64,000 nt of DNA from DATAEG01 sp963703085. Its GTDB lineage: Bacteria > Actinomycetota > Actinomycetes > Mycobacteriales > Jatrophihabitantaceae. The stretch is taken from contig OY969789.1 in assembly GCA_963703085.1 (NCBI GenBank), positions 2,852,001-2,916,000 on the forward strand, written 5' to 3'. Made by a program: the position numbers and the translations under genes. A model generated the notes under the pieces. It did no database searches. It was not told where the DNA came from and saw nothing but the letters and a program-made list of their open reading frames with translations. Shown piece by piece: positions 18,802 through 26,256 of the stretch; the stretch's first letter is position 1; each line of letters opens with the position of its first letter.

Positions 18802-19668
18802 GTGGCGACGACGGCGCAATGGCTGGTGGGAGCCCGGCTGCGGACGTTGCCGGTAGCAATTGCTCCCGTGCTCGCCGGGAGCGGCGCCGCAGCGGGACTG
18901 GGACACTTCGTGCCGGGCAAGGCCGTGCTGTGCCTCGTGGTGGCGCTGGCCCTGCAGATCGGCGTCAACTACGCGAACGACTACTCCGACGGGATTCGTG
19001 GGACCGACGCTGATCGGGTCGGCCCGCAACGGTTGGTCGGCTCTCGGGCAGCGGCACCGGCCACGGTGAAACGCGCGGCGTTCCTCTCCTTCGCCGTCGC
19101 CGGCGTCGCCGGAATTGTGCTCGCGGTGACGACCGCCTGGTGGCTGTTGCTGCTCGGTGCGGTGGCCGTGCTGGCAGCGTGGTTCTACACCGGCGGATCC
19201 CGGCCCTACGGCTACCGCGGGCTGGGTGAGCTGAGCGTATTCGTCTTCTTCGGCCTGGCCGCGGTGCTGGGCACGACCTACGCGCAAGCGCAGCGCATCG
19301 GTCGCAATGCGGTCTTGGCCGCCGTTGCAGCCGGGCTGCTCGCCTGTGCCGTGCTCGTCGCGAACAACCTGCGCGACATCCCGACCGATCGGCTGGTCGG
19401 CAAGCGCACCCTCTCCGTCATGATCGGCGACCGGGCCAGCCGGGTGTGCTACGTGGTGATGGTGCTGCTTGCGTTGCTGGCGCCCCTGGCGATGACGACG
19501 TCGTGGGCTTTGCTGGCGTGGGCGGCCGTCCCACTCGTCGTGCCGGCGGTGCTGGCGATCGTGCGGCAGGCCTCCGGGATGGCACTCATCCAGGTCCTGA
19601 AGCTCACCGGGCTCGCCGAACTCCTCTTCGGTGCTGCACTCGCGGTGGGCCTCGGCATCGCGTCCTGA
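18802..19668 (+). CDS. menA: 1,4-dihydroxy-2-naphthoate polyprenyltransferase MenA
   Basis: Integral membrane UbiA-family enzyme that prenylates dihydroxynaphthoate in menaquinone synthesis. From GTG 18802 it has 288 residues and 8-9 predicted helices. Both Asp-rich motifs are present: NYANDYSDGIRGTD (about 53-66) and NNLRDIPTDRLVGKRTL (about 188-204), as is the substrate-contact segment YTGGSRPYGYRGLGE. GTG 18802 gives the usual N-terminus (TTAQWLVGARLRTLP); the frame is open 81 nt further upstream without motif support. Its end is 4 nt from the end of the convergent HTH gene. Confidence 0.93.
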   Translation: MATTAQWLVGARLRTLPVAIAPVLAGSGAAAGLGHFVPGKAVLCLVVALALQIGVNYANDYSDGIRGTDADRVGPQRLVGSRAAAPATVKRAAFLSFAVAGVAGIVLAVTTAWWLLLLGAVAVLAAWFYTGGSRPYGYRGLGELSVFVFFGLAAVLGTTYAQAQRIGRNAVLAAVAAGLLACAVLVANNLRDIPTDRLVGKRTLSVMIGDRASRVCYVVMVLLALLAPLAMTTSWALLAWAAVPLVVPAVLAIVRQASGMALIQVLKLTGLAELLFGAALAVGLGIAS

Positions 19669-19672
19669 CCGA

Positions 19673-19897
19673 TCACTCGTCCCCGGTATAGGGGTGCTCG
19701 GCGACGAATTGCCGGGTCTGGTGGTACATCCGCTCGATGTAGCTCTCCAGCTCGGACCGCTCGACCCGCCACTGCCCTCGTCCGCCGATCTTGATCGCCG
19801 GGAGATCGCCGTTGCGCAGCAGCGCGTAGGTCTGCGCCGACGAGATGTTCAAGATGTCAGCAACATCGGCAGGCGTCAGGAACCGATCACTGGGCAT
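19673..19897 (-). CDS. Small helix-turn-helix (excisionase-type, HTH_17) DNA-binding protein
   Basis: 74 residues made almost entirely of one winged-helix HTH of the excisionase/MerR-like class: FLTPADVADILNIS, then QTYALLRNGDLPAIKIGG and RGQWRVERSELESYI. A C-terminal helix (YIERMYHQTRQFVAEHP) may mediate dimerisation. It is not part of a phage or integrase locus; similar single-domain proteins (BldC is one example) are developmental regulators in actinomycetes. It is divergent from the SAF gene. ATG 19897 is chosen; an in-frame TTG two codons upstream is possible. Confidence 0.85.
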   Translation of the reverse strand: MPSDRFLTPADVADILNISSAQTYALLRNGDLPAIKIGGRGQWRVERSELESYIERMYHQTRQFVAEHPYTGDE

Positions 19898-19933
19898 GGG
19901 CAAAGTCTGTCAGGTCGAGACCGGAGACGGACG

Positions 19934-19942
19934 CTGTCCACA
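19934..19942 (+). other. DnaA-box-like 9-mer
   Basis: CTGTCCACA is one base from the actinobacterial DnaA box TTGTCCACA and lies between the divergent HTH and SAF genes. A single isolated near-match is weak evidence, but the same 9-mer recurs at 32167. Confidence 0.25.
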
Positions 19943-19991
19943 ACCGCCGTTGGCTATCGCCTCGACGCGCTGCGTGATGCACCATTACGCC

Positions 19992-20675
19992 GTGACGCCG
20001 AATTCCCCTGCTCCGCGTCGGTTGCGCACTCCGCGCTGGTTCGACCTGCGGGTCCTGTTCGGGGTGAGCCTGGTGCTCTGCTCGGTGCTGCTCGGCGCGG
20101 CGCTGCTCTCCCGCGCGTCGGCAACCCGTCCGTTCCTCACCGCCACTCGTGATCTCGCCGTCGGCACGGTGATCACCGACGCGGATGTGCGAGTCACCCG
20201 GATCCGGGTGCCGCACGCCGCAGAGCGCTATTTCGGCGCCGGCCAGCTGCCGACGGGACAGGCTCTCGCCGCCCCCGTCCGGGCCGGTGAGCTGGTACCG
20301 CGCTCCGCGGTGCGGCCGGCGTCGGCCGGGACCACGGTGACGATTCCGGTGCGCCCGGAGAACGCCCCTGATCTGCAACGCGGTGAGCGCGTCACGGTGT
20401 GGGTGAGCACCCGTTACTGCCAAGCAGCGGTGGTCATCGCCGACGTGCCGGTGCAGCAGGTCCGCGACGGGAGCAAGGGCGCACTGAGCGCCGATGCGGC
20501 GGTCAGTGTCGTCGTCCGGCTGAGCCCGGAACTCGCGTCGCGGGTGGTCAGCGCGGTGGGGCTGCCCGACGTCGTCATCCGCATCGGGGTGGTCACCGGC
20601 GGCAGCGACCCGCATGCCAACGATGCGCTGCCCGATCTTGCCGCGTGCCAGGCACCCAGCCCGGCGTCGTCGTGA
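19992..20675 (+). CDS. SAF-domain membrane-anchored protein (CpaB-like)
   Basis: 227 residues. One N-terminal transmembrane helix (about 18-38) is followed by a SAF domain (about 45-115) with DLAVGTVITDADVRVTRIRVP and VRAGELVPRSAV, as in CpaB/FlgA-type proteins. It lies 16 nt before a CpaE-like ATPase gene, a pairing that recalls Tad/Flp pilus assembly, yet no CpaF, TadB/C or pilin gene is present. GTG 19992 is used; ATG 19977 (MHHYAVTPN) is an in-frame alternative. Confidence 0.75.
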   Translation: MTPNSPAPRRLRTPRWFDLRVLFGVSLVLCSVLLGAALLSRASATRPFLTATRDLAVGTVITDADVRVTRIRVPHAAERYFGAGQLPTGQALAAPVRAGELVPRSAVRPASAGTTVTIPVRPENAPDLQRGERVTVWVSTRYCQAAVVIADVPVQQVRDGSKGALSADAAVSVVVRLSPELASRVVSAVGLPDVVIRIGVVTGGSDPHANDALPDLAACQAPSPASS

Positions 20676-20691
20676 TCATGGCCGCGAACAG

Positions 20692-22014
20692 ATGAGCATC
20701 CCGGTCTTCACGGCTCTGGGCGGAGCGGGCTGGGAGACGGCGATGGTGGCCGGGCTCGAGCGCAGTCCGGCGGTCACTGTGGTACGGCGTTGTGTCGACG
20801 TGGTCGACCTTCTTGCGGTCGCCGGCGCCGGGCAGGCAGTTGCCGCGTTGATTGCCGCGGACCTGCGCCAACTCGATGTCGATGCAGTGGATCGGTTGCT
20901 CGCGGTAGACGTCACTCCGGTGGGTGTGGTGGACCGCACCGATTCTGCTGCGGTAGAGCGGCTGGCCGCGCTCGGCATCAGCTTCGTGGTGCCGTCCGAC
21001 GCGGATGCCTCCGTCGTGGTCGCGACGGTGCAGGCGGCGGTGGCCGAGCAGCGCAGCGGCCCGGGCGAGAGCAACCTGGCCTTCAGTGATCCCGCCGCAT
21101 CCACGTCCTCGATCGCGCCGCCCGGCTCGGTGGCTGCCCCGCCGGTGCCCGTCCAGCGTGGTTCGGTGATCGCGGTGTGGGGCCCGGCCGGCGCGCCCGG
21201 GCGCACCACGGTGGCAGTCGGATTGGCCGATGAACTGGCCCGGCTGGGCCAACCGACCCTGTTGGTCGATGCCGACTGCTACGGCGGGGTCGTCGGTGCT
21301 GTGTTGGGTCTGCTGGACGAGTCGGCCGGCATCGCCGCCGCGTGCCGACAGGCCGGCCGGACCCGTCTCGACGCTGCTGGGCTGGCCCAGTTGTGCTGGG
21401 GCCTGGGTCCACATCTGCGGGTGCTCACCGGCATTCCGCGGGCGCAGCGGTGGCCGGAGCTGCGGCCGAGTGGGCTGACCGCCGTACTCGGCGCGGCGCG
21501 GGCGTTGGCCGCCACCACGGTCGTCGACTGCGGCTTCTGCCTCGAAGCGGACGAGGAGATCAGCTTCGATTCGGTGGCGCCGCGGCGCAACGGGTCCACC
21601 CTTGCCGTGCTGCATGAGGCCGACCTGATCATCGTGGTCGGGTCGGCTGATCCGATCGGAATGCAGCGGGTGGTGCGCGGACTCGGTGAGTTGCGCGAGT
21701 CCGAAGTGGATGCGCCCGTCTGGGTGGTGCTCAACCGGGTCCGCTCCGGCGCGGTGCCCGGCCGGGCGGAGGAGGAGCTGACCGCGGCGCTGCTGCGCTT
21801 TGCCGGCATCACGCCGACTCACTTCCTGCCCTATGACCAGCGCGGCCTGGATGCGGCCCTCGCCGTCGGCAAGACGCTGGGTGAGGCTCGCCCGAGCAGC
21901 CCGTTACGGCTTGCGCTGAGCCAGCTGGTCGGCTCGCTCACCGGCCGGCCGGCGCCGAACGGCTCGGCGCGGCACGGCCCGCGGCGGTTCGCCCGCGCGG
22001 CGCGGCGCGACTGA
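20692..22014 (+). CDS. CpaE/MinD-like P-loop ATPase
   Basis: 440 residues. The N-terminal 130 are a receiver-like or septum-site-determining-like region with no clear phospho-acceptor. The C-terminal 280 are a MinD/ParA-type ATPase: variant Walker A VWGPAGAPGRTTVAVGL (about 162-178; the usual signature Lys is Pro or Gly here and the final Lys is Arg), LLVDADCYGG (about 192), and VVDCGF. It is related to mycobacterial Ssd (Rv3660c)-type and Tad CpaE proteins. The altered P-loop suggests weak hydrolysis or a scaffolding role. It probably acts with the preceding SAF protein. Confidence 0.8.
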   Translation: MSIPVFTALGGAGWETAMVAGLERSPAVTVVRRCVDVVDLLAVAGAGQAVAALIAADLRQLDVDAVDRLLAVDVTPVGVVDRTDSAAVERLAALGISFVVPSDADASVVVATVQAAVAEQRSGPGESNLAFSDPAASTSSIAPPGSVAAPPVPVQRGSVIAVWGPAGAPGRTTVAVGLADELARLGQPTLLVDADCYGGVVGAVLGLLDESAGIAAACRQAGRTRLDAAGLAQLCWGLGPHLRVLTGIPRAQRWPELRPSGLTAVLGAARALAATTVVDCGFCLEADEEISFDSVAPRRNGSTLAVLHEADLIIVVGSADPIGMQRVVRGLGELRESEVDAPVWVVLNRVRSGAVPGRAEEELTAALLRFAGITPTHFLPYDQRGLDAALAVGKTLGEARPSSPLRLALSQLVGSLTGRPAPNGSARHGPRRFARAARRD

Positions 22015-22084
22015 GCGGTCTGCGGTCTGCGCTGTCGTCCGGTGCCGACTCGGCCGGGGCGGCGTTGGACGATTGAGCCAATGG

Positions 22085-22101
22085 TGCTAGCCTATCTAGC
22101 A
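22085..22101. promoter_or_regulatory. Perfect inverted repeat, probable GntR autoregulatory operator
   Basis: TGCTAG-CCTAT-CTAGCA ends 2 nt before the GntR start codon and contains TANNNT-type -10 sequences. The size and position fit a dimeric YtrA-subfamily repressor controlling its own operon. Confidence 0.6.
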
Positions 22102-22103
22102 TC

Positions 22104-22460
22104 ATGTTGTGGTCGGTGGATTCGTCCCTGTCGCCCACGCTGCACGAACAGATCGCAGCGACGGTCCGGCGGGCCGTGGCCGACGGCTCGCTGGTCGCCG
22201 GCGACCGGCTACCTCCGGCGCAGGAACTGGCCGGCGTGCTGCACGTCAATGCCAACACCGTCCTGCAGGCCTATCGCGGCCTGCGCGCGGAGGGCCTGCT
22301 GGAGTTCCGGCGCGGGCGCGGAGTGCGCGTCCGGCCGGCCGCCGCCGCTCGTGCGTCGGTGCTCGACGCGGCGCGCGCGTTGCTCGATGTCGGCCGCCGC
22401 CACGGCTACACCCCGCAGCAGTTGGCTCATCTGTTGGCCGAGCTGGAGGAATCGACATGA
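22104..22460 (+). CDS. GntR family transcriptional regulator (YtrA-like)
   Basis: 118 residues. The GntR winged helix-turn-helix (about 10-75) contains LHEQIAATVRRAVADGSLVAGDRLPP, then ELAGVLHVNANTVLQAYRGL and EGLLEFRRGRGVRV. The C-terminal tail is only about 40 residues, so there is no ligand-binding domain, the YtrA subfamily pattern. It starts a tight three-gene operon with two membrane-protein genes (both junctions ATGA). A perfect inverted repeat overlaps its promoter, indicating autoregulation. Confidence 0.88.
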   Translation: MLWSVDSSLSPTLHEQIAATVRRAVADGSLVAGDRLPPAQELAGVLHVNANTVLQAYRGLRAEGLLEFRRGRGVRVRPAAAARASVLDAARALLDVGRRHGYTPQQLAHLLAELEEST

Positions 22461-22942
22461 CCCGGCAGGCGTATACGAGCACCGTGGTGGCCCCCGCGCA
22501 ACTGGCCGTCGCCGGCGTCGCCGCAGTCGTCGTCGCCGTCTTGTCGCCGGCGTTACACCTGCGCTGGCCGGCCACCGTCCTGGCCGCGGTGGCGATCATC
22601 GCCGTCGGCCTGCATTTTGCCGTGGTGCGGTTGGCGGTCGGCCGCGACCGGGTGCTGATCAGCCAGGGGCCGTGGCGATGGCCCACCCGGTCCATCGCGG
22701 CCACCGACGTTCTGGCCTGCGGCTGCGCCTCGCTGAACTGGGCGCAGGTGTTCGGGTTCGGGGTTCGGTTCCGGTGGCGTCACTACCGGCTCACCGTCCG
22801 GCCCGGTCCGACGCTGTGGCTGGACCTGCGCGGTGCCGAGCACATCACGGTCAGCACACCCGACCCGACCCAGGCGATGACGATCCTGTCCCGGACCGAT
22901 GCCGGCCCGGGCGACGTCCGACAGCAAGGAGGCACCGCATGA
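22457..22942 (+). CDS. Small membrane protein of unknown function in GntR operon
   Basis: 161 residues with two hydrophobic segments near the N-terminus (about 12-30 and 35-55), then a soluble beta-rich part (RDRVLISQGPWRWPTRSI and FRWRHYRLTVRPGPTLWLDL) resembling a bacterial PH-like domain. ATG 22457 overlaps the GntR stop and its own stop overlaps the next ATG, so expression is coupled. Function unknown. Confidence 0.75.
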   Translation: MTRQAYTSTVVAPAQLAVAGVAAVVVAVLSPALHLRWPATVLAAVAIIAVGLHFAVVRLAVGRDRVLISQGPWRWPTRSIAATDVLACGCASLNWAQVFGFGVRFRWRHYRLTVRPGPTLWLDLRGAEHITVSTPDPTQAMTILSRTDAGPGDVRQQGGTA

Positions 22943-23079
22943 CCGGTCGACCGCAGCGACCTTGGTTCGGTCCGAAGCGGGTGGGGTTCGGTCTGCGCCC
23001 GCAGACGTGGCAGGGGTGGTCGATCATCGTGGGACTCGCCGCCGTGATCGTGATCGTGGCCCTGCTGGCCGGACACTGA
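22939..23079 (+). CDS. DUF5808-like small membrane protein
   Basis: 46 residues. The N-terminus, WFGPKRVGFGLRPQTWQGW (about 8-26), matches the DUF5808 pattern, and one transmembrane helix follows (SIIVGLAAVIVIVALLAGH). Start ATG 22939 is preceded by AAGGAGG and overlaps the previous stop codon. It is the last gene of the GntR operon; the regulator presumably controls both membrane genes. Role unknown. Confidence 0.7.
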   Translation: MTGRPQRPWFGPKRVGFGLRPQTWQGWSIIVGLAAVIVIVALLAGH

Positions 23080-23159
23080 CCGGTCCGGCACCAGCACCGG
23101 CCGACGCGCCCAGACCGACCACGGGTGCTCGTCGGCGGTGTTGGTCGTAGGGCGCCGCG

Positions 23160-23174
23160 TTACTGCCGAGTAGC
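23160..23174. promoter_or_regulatory. TACT-GCCG-AGTA site upstream of WS/DGAT gene
   Basis: TACTGCCGAGTAGC (23161-23174), with inverted arms TACT/AGTA, is identical over 14 nt to the site upstream of the FasR-like TetR gene at 45232-45245. It lies about 70-80 nt before ATG 23241. Confidence 0.5.
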
Positions 23175-23240
23175 CTCGTCAGGTCGGCTGCTCGCCAGCG
23201 CAGCCGTGACGACCGGTAGCGAAGCGAGGTGGCCGAGCGC

Positions 23241-24671
23241 ATGACCGACCGGCTGTCGTCGCTCGATGTCTCCTTCCTGCACCTTGAAGGGCCGACGACG
23301 CCCATGCACGTCGGTGGGCTGGCCGTCTTCGACGCGCCGGCGGGGGGATTCGACTTCGACCGCTTCGTCGAACTGATCCAGGACCGGATCTCGCTGGTGC
23401 CGCGCTACCGGCAGAAGGTCAAGTGGGTGCCCGGGCACCTGGCCAACCCGGTGTGGGTCGACGACACCGAGTTCGACATCAGCTATCACGTGCGTCGTTC
23501 CGCGCTGCCCAAGCCAGGTTCGGACGAGCAACTTCGCGACCTGGTCGCCCGGCTGCAGTCCCGCCACCTCGATCGGCACCGGCCGTTGTGGGAGATGAAC
23601 ATCGTCGAAGGTCTTGCCGACCACCGCATCGCGGTGATCAGCAAGACCCATCACGCGATGGTGGACGGGTTGAGCGCGATCGATCTCGTCCAGGTGATCC
23701 TCGACGTGACCGCGGAGCCGCGCCAGGTACCTGAAGACGTATGGGCGCCGCGACCGGAACCATCCAGCGCAACGCTTGCCGCGAGTGCGGTCGTGGAAAT
23801 CGTGCGCCGGCCCACCGCCGCGGTCGACGCGGTCCGGATGGGTGTGGCGGACGTGCGCGCGACGAGCGCTCGGCTGGCCGGCGCACTCGGCGGGCTGCTG
23901 TCCGCGGCGCGGATCGCCGCCCGCCCGGCACCCTCGTCACCGTTGAATGCGTCGATCGGATCGCAGCGCCGCTTCGCCGTCGCCCGCACCGATCTCGACG
24001 ACTACAAGCGGGTGCGCAAGCAGGCCGGCGGCACGGTGAACGACGTCGTGCTGGCCACGGTTGCCGGTGCTCTGCGCGGCTGGCTGTTGTCGCGAGGTGA
24101 GCCGGTGACACCGACGACGAGCGTGCGAGCGCTGGTGCCGGTGAGCGTGCGGGTCCGAAGTGCCGATGGCGACCAGCGCAAGACCGGCAACCAGGTCTCG
24201 TCGTACCTGGTGGACCTGCCGGTGGGCGAGCCGAACGCGATGATGCGCCTCACCCAGATCAGTTACGCGATGAAGGCGCACAAGGAGTCCGGCCAGTCCG
24301 TCGGCGCAGACGCCCTGATCGCGCTGTCCGGTTTCGCGCCGCCGACCCTGCATGCCCTCGGTGCGCGGGCCGCCAGTGGGCTGAGCCGTCGACTGTTCAA
24401 CCTCGTCGTGACCAACGTCCCCGGTCCGCAGTTCCCGCTGTACGCGGCCGGCGCGCGGCTGCGCGAGATGTACCCCATCGTGCCGCTGGCCAACGGGCAG
24501 GCCGTCTGCATCGGCCTGACCTCCTACGACGGTGGCGTCTACTACGGACTGAACGCCGACCGCGACGCAATGAGTGACGTCGGCACCCTGGCCGCGCTGC
24601 TCGAAGAATCCCTGCACGAGTTGCTGGTCGCCGCAGACGACGCGCACCGGAAGACCCGGAAACGCACATGA
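23241..24671 (+). CDS. WS/DGAT family O-acyltransferase (wax ester synthase / diacylglycerol acyltransferase)
   Basis: Esterifies fatty acyl-CoA to diacylglycerol or fatty alcohol to make storage lipid. 476 residues with the catalytic motif HHAMVDG (about 136-142), the N-terminal LSSLDVSFLHLEGPTTPMHVG and the C-terminal family block with VTNVPGP and PLANGQAVCIGLTSYDGGVYYG. M. tuberculosis has a homologue (tgs3 region, Rv3233c-Rv3234c) in the corresponding neighbourhood. ATG 23241 is preferred over GTG 23229 because GAGG at 23226-23229 can act as its Shine-Dalgarno sequence. It overlaps the patatin gene by 4 nt. A putative TetR site lies upstream. Confidence 0.9.
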   Translation: MTDRLSSLDVSFLHLEGPTTPMHVGGLAVFDAPAGGFDFDRFVELIQDRISLVPRYRQKVKWVPGHLANPVWVDDTEFDISYHVRRSALPKPGSDEQLRDLVARLQSRHLDRHRPLWEMNIVEGLADHRIAVISKTHHAMVDGLSAIDLVQVILDVTAEPRQVPEDVWAPRPEPSSATLAASAVVEIVRRPTAAVDAVRMGVADVRATSARLAGALGGLLSAARIAARPAPSSPLNASIGSQRRFAVARTDLDDYKRVRKQAGGTVNDVVLATVAGALRGWLLSRGEPVTPTTSVRALVPVSVRVRSADGDQRKTGNQVSSYLVDLPVGEPNAMMRLTQISYAMKAHKESGQSVGADALIALSGFAPPTLHALGARAASGLSRRLFNLVVTNVPGPQFPLYAAGARLREMYPIVPLANGQAVCIGLTSYDGGVYYGLNADRDAMSDVGTLAALLEESLHELLVAADDAHRKTRKRT

Positions 24672-25714
24672 GGCAGCGAACGCAGAGTTCCGTCGGCGGT
24701 GGTGACCAACGCGGCACGGCGCTGGTGCTGGGTGGGGGAGGCGTGCTCGGCTTCGCGTGGACTGTCGGTGCGCTGAGCGCGTGGCAGGAGCACACCGGCG
24801 CGGACGCCCGGCACAGCGCGCTGGTGGTCGGTACCTCGGCCGGCTCGGTGCTCGCGTCCCTGCTCGGCTGTGGCATCCCCATCGAGGTGATCGAACGCCA
24901 CCACCAGGGGGTTCCGCTGCCGGCCGATCCGACGATTGATTGGGACTATGAAGCCGAGACCGGCGGGGCATTGCCACCGCGTCCCGGTTGGCGCCCCGGG
25001 TCGCCGCGACTGGTGCTGGGCGCGGTGCGACATCCGCGGTCGAGTTCGGCCACTGTCGCGCTGTCCGGCCTGCTCCCGCGCGGCCGGGGCACGCTGGAGC
25101 CCATCCACGACATGGTCGCGGCCACCTCGGTGGAGTGCCTGCCGGGACAGAACTGGCCGACCGATCCGCAGGTATGGATCGTCGGGACCGACTACGACAG
25201 CGGCAAGCGGGTGCTGTTCGGGCGCGACGACGTGTCGGCGGTGCTCGCCGACGCCGTGTGCGCCTCCTGCGCGATTCCGGCCTGGTATCCCCCGGTGGAA
25301 ATCGACGGGCGCAGTTTCATCGACGGCGGCACCACGTCCAACGCGTCGGCGGACGTGGTGGTGCCCCTGGTCGAGGAGGGGGCGATCACTGACGTCGTGA
25401 TCGCGGCGCCGATGGCGGCTGTTGACTACGACAAGCCGCGGTCCCCGGTGACCCGGCTGGAGCGAGTCGTGCGCCGCGCCATCACCCGCAGCATCGAGAC
25501 CGACGCCCAGCACCTGCGCGCTGCCGGGGCGAACGTGACGATCCTGGCCCCGTCCGCCGCCGATCTCGAGGTGATGGGGCCGAACCTGATGAACCCGAAG
25601 CGGCGCACGGAAGTCCTGCTCACGGCGCTGCGCACTACCGCAGAACTGCTGGAGAGCGGTGGGCCGGCGGCGCTGCTGGACGAGGGCACGACCGCGGACG
25701 GCAGCGGCGCGTGA
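24668..25714 (+). CDS. Patatin-like phospholipase
   Basis: 348-residue serine-aspartate lipid acyl hydrolase. Oxyanion-hole loop LGGGGVLGFAW (21-31), nucleophile elbow GTSAG with Ser57, and the catalytic Asp in FIDGGTTSN (about 218). No signal peptide, so probably cytoplasmic or membrane-peripheral. Its ATG overlaps the WS/DGAT stop, which suggests synthesis and turnover of neutral lipid from one mRNA. The substrate is inferred from context only. Confidence 0.9.
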   Translation: MRQRTQSSVGGGDQRGTALVLGGGGVLGFAWTVGALSAWQEHTGADARHSALVVGTSAGSVLASLLGCGIPIEVIERHHQGVPLPADPTIDWDYEAETGGALPPRPGWRPGSPRLVLGAVRHPRSSSATVALSGLLPRGRGTLEPIHDMVAATSVECLPGQNWPTDPQVWIVGTDYDSGKRVLFGRDDVSAVLADAVCASCAIPAWYPPVEIDGRSFIDGGTTSNASADVVVPLVEEGAITDVVIAAPMAAVDYDKPRSPVTRLERVVRRAITRSIETDAQHLRAAGANVTILAPSAADLEVMGPNLMNPKRRTEVLLTALRTTAELLESGGPAALLDEGTTADGSGA

Positions 25715-26214
25715 GGGTGTACCTGCCGGCGACCAGCACGCTGCTTGCCGAGCTGCGGGAACGCGGCGCACTCGGTCCCGCCCCACTCACCGGCTTCGCG
25801 GTCACTCCAGGCATCCGGGAGTGGTACCTCGACGAGGACATGGACGAGCTCGAGTACGCGGCCAGCGGACAGGCCGCTCGCGCGTCGGTGCGACTCATCG
25901 ACGCCGATCCCGGTGCGGCCCGCCGCCGCGTCGTCATCAGCGTGGACGTGCCGGCCGAGCAGGTGAACGTGATCGACGAGCTGGAGCGCGGGGCGGTGCG
26001 GATCTCCGCCGAGGTGCCCCTTGCTGCCGTGGCCGCCCTGCATGCTGATGACGCCGAGGCGCAGGCCGCGGTGGCCGCGGCGGCGACAGCGGTGATCGAG
26101 GCTGATCTGGGCAGCGACCCGGCGCAGCAGGTCGTCGACGATGCCGAGGGTTACGAACTGTCCTGGTACGCGCCGCAGGAGCTGGCCGACGTCATCGCGC
26201 AGTTGCGCCGCTGA
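25711..26214 (+). CDS. Conserved actinobacterial protein (DUF6912-like)
   Basis: 167 residues, soluble, acidic. It starts MRVYLPATSTLLAELRERG and ends with AEGYELSWYAPQELADVI, a pattern seen in a family of unknown function common in actinomycetes. No catalytic motif is recognised. GTG 25711 overlaps the patatin stop codon (GTGA), so it is the third gene of the lipid operon. Confidence 0.75.
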   Translation: MRVYLPATSTLLAELRERGALGPAPLTGFAVTPGIREWYLDEDMDELEYAASGQAARASVRLIDADPGAARRRVVISVDVPAEQVNVIDELERGAVRISAEVPLAAVAALHADDAEAQAAVAAAATAVIEADLGSDPAQQVVDDAEGYELSWYAPQELADVIAQLRR

Positions 26215-26223
26215 TCGGCGTCT

Positions 26224-26229
26224 TAGACT
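26224..26229 (+). promoter_or_regulatory. -10 box of pruA
   Basis: TAGACT, the same hexamer as at manA, predicts a start near 26236 and a leader of about 21 nt that includes AGAAAGG (about 26245-26251) as ribosome binding site. Confidence 0.4.
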
Positions 26230-26256
26230 GGCAGTCCGCGCACCAGAAAGGCCTAC

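Noticed and set aside
19673..19897. Phage excisionase of an integrated element
   Set aside because: No integrase, attachment site or phage gene nearby; flanked by housekeeping genes.
19992..22014. Complete Tad/Flp pilus locus
   Set aside because: Only CpaB-like and CpaE-like genes are present.
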